Assembly (NCBI GenBank): GCA_002304785.1
Contig: DBMG01000069.1
Span: 1-17,905 of the forward strand
Direction: 5' to 3'
DNA: 17,905 nucleotides
Origin: Candidatus Accumulibacter sp. UBA704
GTDB taxonomy: Bacteria > Pseudomonadota > Gammaproteobacteria > Burkholderiales > Rhodocyclaceae
Notes under the pieces: generated by a model
Database searches by the model: none
Told to the model about the DNA's origin: nothing
The model's input: the letters and a program-made list of their open reading frames with translations, nothing else
Translations under genes and position numbers: made by a program
Shown here: positions 14,993-17,905 of the stretch, piece by piece
Position numbering within the stretch: position 1 is the stretch's first letter
Layout: every line of letters starts with the position of its first letter

Positions 14993-17578
14993 CTACTTTG
15001 TCGCGACAACCCGGCGTCGCTGCATGACGAAAACCAACGCCAGGACCCCCAGTGTCGGGATGTATATCCACGCCGGATCCGGCCGCTTGTTCTCCACTTC
15101 CAGATCAGTAATCTTCTGGCCTTGCTGGAAACCGGCTTTCTCGGCCTTGCTGCGGAACTTCACCGTCAGGACATCGATCTGCCCAGCCATCGGCAACAGC
15201 CGGAGGCCAAAGCGTTCAAGCCTCTGCGCCGGCGTACCTGGCTCGCCAAGCGGAAGCAGCATACCCTTCCTGACCGGATTGCCCTTCATATCCTCGCCCT
15301 CGACCCATACCCGCAATTGCTCGTTGGCCGGAGCCTTCTCGATCATCTGCATGAGGTCGGTCGCGGCGATCTTGTTGTACGGGGGATAGATCTTGTCCAT
15401 CCAGAAATTTGGACGGAACAGGCTGAAGGCCACCACCAGGAGAATCACCGTCTCGTACCACTTGCTGCGCGTGACGAACCAGTTCTGCGATGCGGCCACG
15501 AAGACCAGGCTGGCCACGATCGCCGAGACCACGACGATGACAAACTCGGGAATGCTACCGATGTCGATCAGCAACAACTGCGTGTTGTAAATGAACATGA
15601 ACGGCAGGACGCTGGTGCGGATGCTGTACCAGAAGGCGGTGAACCCCGTGACCATCGGGTCGGCCTTGGCGATACCCGCCGCAGCGTAGGCAGCAAGGCC
15701 GACCGGCGGCGTCACGTCGGCCATGATGCCGAAGTAGAACACGAACATGTGCACAGCGATCAGCGGCACGATCAGCCCGCTCTGCGCGCCGAGTTCGACA
15801 ACCACCGGCGCCATGAGCGAGGATACGATGATGTAGTTCGCCGTCGTCGGAACGCCCATGCCGAGAATCAGCGACGCCACGGCGACCATGCACAACATGG
15901 CGAACAGGTTGCCTGCCGACATCATTTCCACCACCTCGGCCAGAACCAGTCCGATACCGGTGAGTGTCACGGTGCCGACGATGATACCTGCGGTCGACGT
16001 GGCTATAGCTACGCCGATCATGTTGCGTGCGCCGGCAATGAGACCGGTCTTCAGATCAGCAAAACCTTGATCGAGATCGCCTTTCACGTTTCGGGAACCA
16101 CGGAACCAGGCGCTGAGCGGACGCTGGGTGACCAGGATGAACACCAGGAATGTGGTCGCCCAAAATGCCGAGAGGGCCGGAGACAATTCCTCGATCATCA
16201 GGTTCCAGATCAGCGCGGCCACCGGCAGCAGAAAATGCAAGCCGCTCTTCACCGTGGGCCCGACTTCGGGGCACTTCAGGATCGGCGCGTTCGGGTCGTC
16301 CAGCTGCAGCTCCGGATAGCGCGCTTCATACTTGAGCAGGCCGATATAGGCGGCAAGCATCAGCACGGCAATGATGAAAACAGAGGCCTCACCAGCCAGA
16401 TCCTTGATCCATCCCAGGCCGTAATAGACGACATTGGCCAGGATGATCACGCCACTGACCGTCATGAGGATGTTGATGATGCGATTCTTCAGCGGCGCGA
16501 GATGGTCGCGTGGAATGCCTTCGATTCCAGCCTTGCAGGCTTCCAAGTGCACGATGTAGAACAGCGCGATGTAGGACATGATCGCCGGTAGTGCCGCATG
16601 CTTGATGATCTGGGTGTACGGGATGCCCACGTACTCAACCATCAGGAAGGCTGCGGCCCCCATCACCGGCGGCATGATCTGCCCGTCAACCGAAGCAGCG
16701 GTTTCGACCGCGCCCGCGATATGCGGCTTGTAGCCGACACGCTTCATCAGCGGAATGGTGAACGTACCCACCGTTACCACGTTGGCGATCGAACTGCCCG
16801 AAATGAGGCCGGTCAGGCCGGAGGAAACCACGGCCGCCTTGGCCGGCCCGCCGCGCATGTGTCCGAGGAAGGAAAGCGCCGACTTGATGAAGTAGTTGCC
16901 GGCACCGCCGGTATCCAGCAAAGCGCCGAACAGCACGAAGAGGAAGACAAAGCCAGACGAAACACCCAGCGCCACGCCGAAAACCCCTTCGGTCGACAAC
17001 CACTGGTGGGTCATGCCTTTGGCAAAGGAAGCTCCCTTGTGCGCGATCATGTCGGGCATGTAAGGGCCAAGGAAGATATATCCGAGGAACAGCGTCGCCA
17101 TGACCGCCATCGGCAAGCCGACAACGCGGCGCGTTCCTTCAAGCAACAGGACGAGACCGGTCACCGCCACCACAAGATCGAAGCCCGTTGGCTGTCCGGG
17201 ACGTGCCGCCAGTTGCGCATAAAACAGGAAGAGGTACGCCGCGCAGAAAGCACCGACAAGACCGAGAACCCAGTCCTGCACGGGAATCCGGGTCCGCGGC
17301 GAGTGCTTCAGCGGCGGGAAGAGCATGTAGCCCAGGAACATCGCGAAGGCCAGGTGAATGGAACGCGACTGGGTATCGTTAAGGACGAAAACACCCAGCG
17401 AAAATGGCAGCGGCGAGGCAATCCACAACTGGAACATCGACCACGCCAAGGCCACGTACATCACAATATTTGCGGCCAGACCCGTTGGTCGCCGTCCCCC
17501 GGTATCCGATTCGGCAACGAGTTGCCGGATTTCTTCGTCGGACAGGTCCGACTGTTTCTTCGTTGTGGTGTCGCTCAC
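14993..17578 (-). CDS. TRAP transporter fused permease (DctQ-DctM type)
   Basis: 861-residue inner-membrane permease of a TAXI-type tripartite ATP-independent periplasmic transporter, driven by an ion gradient and fed by a periplasmic binding protein. Residues ~36-175 hold the four-helix small-subunit-like part and ~185-700 the large DctM-like part. The large part has paired signatures: GSSIANVVTVGTFTIPLMKRVG with DGQIMPPVMGAAAF in the first half, and LGMGVPTTANYI with DVTPPVGLAAYAAAGIA in the second. The C-terminal ~140 residues look like the DUF3394 extension: a helix at ~708-722, a soluble PDZ-like stretch and a final helix at ~838-853 ending QRRR. The start is GTG at 17578, supported by GGAG six bases upstream; an in-frame ATG at 17647 would add 23 unlikely residues. 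The substrate is unknown. Confidence 0.93.
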   Translation of the reverse strand: MSDTTTKKQSDLSDEEIRQLVAESDTGGRRPTGLAANIVMYVALAWSMFQLWIASPLPFSLGVFVLNDTQSRSIHLAFAMFLGYMLFPPLKHSPRTRIPVQDWVLGLVGAFCAAYLFLFYAQLAARPGQPTGFDLVVAVTGLVLLLEGTRRVVGLPMAVMATLFLGYIFLGPYMPDMIAHKGASFAKGMTHQWLSTEGVFGVALGVSSGFVFLFVLFGALLDTGGAGNYFIKSALSFLGHMRGGPAKAAVVSSGLTGLISGSSIANVVTVGTFTIPLMKRVGYKPHIAGAVETAASVDGQIMPPVMGAAAFLMVEYVGIPYTQIIKHAALPAIMSYIALFYIVHLEACKAGIEGIPRDHLAPLKNRIINILMTVSGVIILANVVYYGLGWIKDLAGEASVFIIAVLMLAAYIGLLKYEARYPELQLDDPNAPILKCPEVGPTVKSGLHFLLPVAALIWNLMIEELSPALSAFWATTFLVFILVTQRPLSAWFRGSRNVKGDLDQGFADLKTGLIAGARNMIGVAIATSTAGIIVGTVTLTGIGLVLAEVVEMMSAGNLFAMLCMVAVASLILGMGVPTTANYIIVSSLMAPVVVELGAQSGLIVPLIAVHMFVFYFGIMADVTPPVGLAAYAAAGIAKADPMVTGFTAFWYSIRTSVLPFMFIYNTQLLLIDIGSIPEFVIVVVSAIVASLVFVAASQNWFVTRSKWYETVILLVVAFSLFRPNFWMDKIYPPYNKIAATDLMQMIEKAPANEQLRVWVEGEDMKGNPVRKGMLLPLGEPGTPAQRLERFGLRLLPMAGQIDVLTVKFRSKAEKAGFQQGQKITDLEVENKRPDPAWIYIPTLGVLALVFVMQRRRVVATK

Positions 17579-17584
17579 AGACAA

Positions 17585-17588
17585 CTCC
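17585..17588 (-). promoter_or_regulatory. Shine-Dalgarno that fixes the TRAP permease GTG start
   Basis: GGAG on the minus strand, six bases before GTG at 17578. The protein from this GTG begins with a soluble hydrophilic tail typical of the fused permeases, whereas the longer ATG frame runs into the intercistronic hairpin. Confidence 0.65.
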
Positions 17589-17615
17589 AGATTCCAGATA
17601 ATAGCCAAAACGCAA

Positions 17616-17638
17616 GACGGCTCCGCGTCGGAGCCGTC
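17616..17638 (-). terminator. Hairpin between the TRAP binding-protein and permease genes
   Basis: Minus-strand arms GACGGCTCCG and CGGAGCCGTC form a perfect 10-bp stem with a 3-base loop (in practice 9 bp and a 5-base loop). It is followed by the T-rich TTGCGTTTT. It lies 39 bases after the binding-protein stop and 37 bases before the permease start. This is the form of a leaky terminator or 3'-end stabiliser that would leave more binding-protein than permease mRNA. Confidence 0.6.
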
Positions 17639-17677
17639 CATCTTCAAGCAGGCTGCTCGATCAGCCCGCCATGCTCA

Positions 17678-17905
17678 TTACATCCAGCCTTTTTCCTTGT
17701 AGTACTTGACGGCGCCCGGATGCAGCGGGGCGGACATACCGCTCGAGATCATGTCTTTCGGATCGAGGTTGGCGAACGCCGGATGCAGCTTCTTGAACTC
17801 CTCGAAGTTGTCGAAGACGGCGGCAACCATGGCATAGACGACGGCATCCGGCACCTTGGCCGAGGTCACGAAGCTGGCCATCACGCCAAACGTCTTGACC
17901 GCGTC
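17678..17905 (-). CDS. TAXI-family TRAP transporter substrate-binding protein, C-terminal part
   Basis: Only the last 75 residues are in the window; the gene continues past 17905. The visible part (DAVKTFGVMASFVTSAKVPD, then YAMVAAVFDNFEEFKKLHPAFANLDP) ends in PLHPGAVKYYKEKGWM, typical of the C-terminus of TAXI-type periplasmic binding proteins. The protein captures the substrate and hands it to the membrane permease encoded 99 bp downstream. The signal peptide and ligand-binding residues are outside the window, so the substrate cannot be guessed. Confidence 0.88.
   Translation of the reverse strand, partial: DAVKTFGVMASFVTSAKVPDAVVYAMVAAVFDNFEEFKKLHPAFANLDPKDMISSGMSAPLHPGAVKYYKEKGWM

Noticed and set aside
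14990..16591. Long plus-strand open frame of 533 codons
   Set aside because: It is antisense to the TRAP permease. The minus-strand protein has clear family motifs, while this translation is a His/Asp/Arg-rich string with no recognisable domain.

Overview
This window is a chromosomal, mostly housekeeping segment of a Gram-negative bacterium. It is GC-rich and densely coded. The gene set (Mpl muropeptide ligase, TlpA-like thioredoxin, accB-accC, prmA, a zinc-ribbon/DUF3426 protein, a PfkB kinase, apaH, a large polysaccharide epimerase/dehydratase, waaC-waaA, tolC with a PIMT-like methyltransferase) and the protein sequences look betaproteobacterial, most like Rhodocyclales or nearby groups. 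That placement is my recollection of gene order, not a search result. I saw no tRNA, rRNA, insertion sequence, integrase, CRISPR array or prophage gene, and no gene-free stretch longer than about 210 bp.

Layout. Bases 1-65 lie downstream of mpl and hold nothing I can identify. mpl (66-1433, minus) diverges from a short plus-strand pair: an unnamed nucleotidyltransferase-like protein (1557-2156), overlapping by 4 bp a membrane-anchored thioredoxin (2153-2710). After a 208-bp gap comes accB-accC-prmA plus a zinc-ribbon membrane protein (2919-6596). A PfkB-family kinase (6673-7608) has its own extended -10 promoter. Converging on it is a minus-strand pair, the polysaccharide dehydratase and apaH (10356-7642). 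A 185-bp divergent region with a 19-bp perfect palindrome separates that pair from waaC-waaA (10542-12769, plus), which makes the LPS inner core. waaA overlaps tail-to-tail by 26 bp with tolC, which is transcribed minus behind a PIMT-like methyltransferase (14792-12744). The right end holds a TAXI-type TRAP transporter on the minus strand: the C-terminus of the binding protein (from 17678, running off the window) and a fused permease (17578-14993).

How the genes fit together. Much of the window serves the cell envelope: cell-wall recycling (Mpl), fatty-acid precursor supply (AccB/AccC), LPS core (WaaC, WaaA), surface polysaccharide (the dehydratase), export (TolC) and periplasmic redox (TlpA-like). 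PrmA, ApaH and the PIMT-like enzyme are modification or damage-control functions. The TRAP transporter appears functionally separate, set off by a perfect 11-bp-stem hairpin.

I found no strong candidate for a wholly new system. The best leads are the nucleotidyltransferase-like unnamed protein, the divergent-region palindrome, a dyad in the methyltransferase leader, the hairpin between TRAP receptor and permease, the PDZ-like tail on the permease, and a PIMT homologue without the usual active-site serine.
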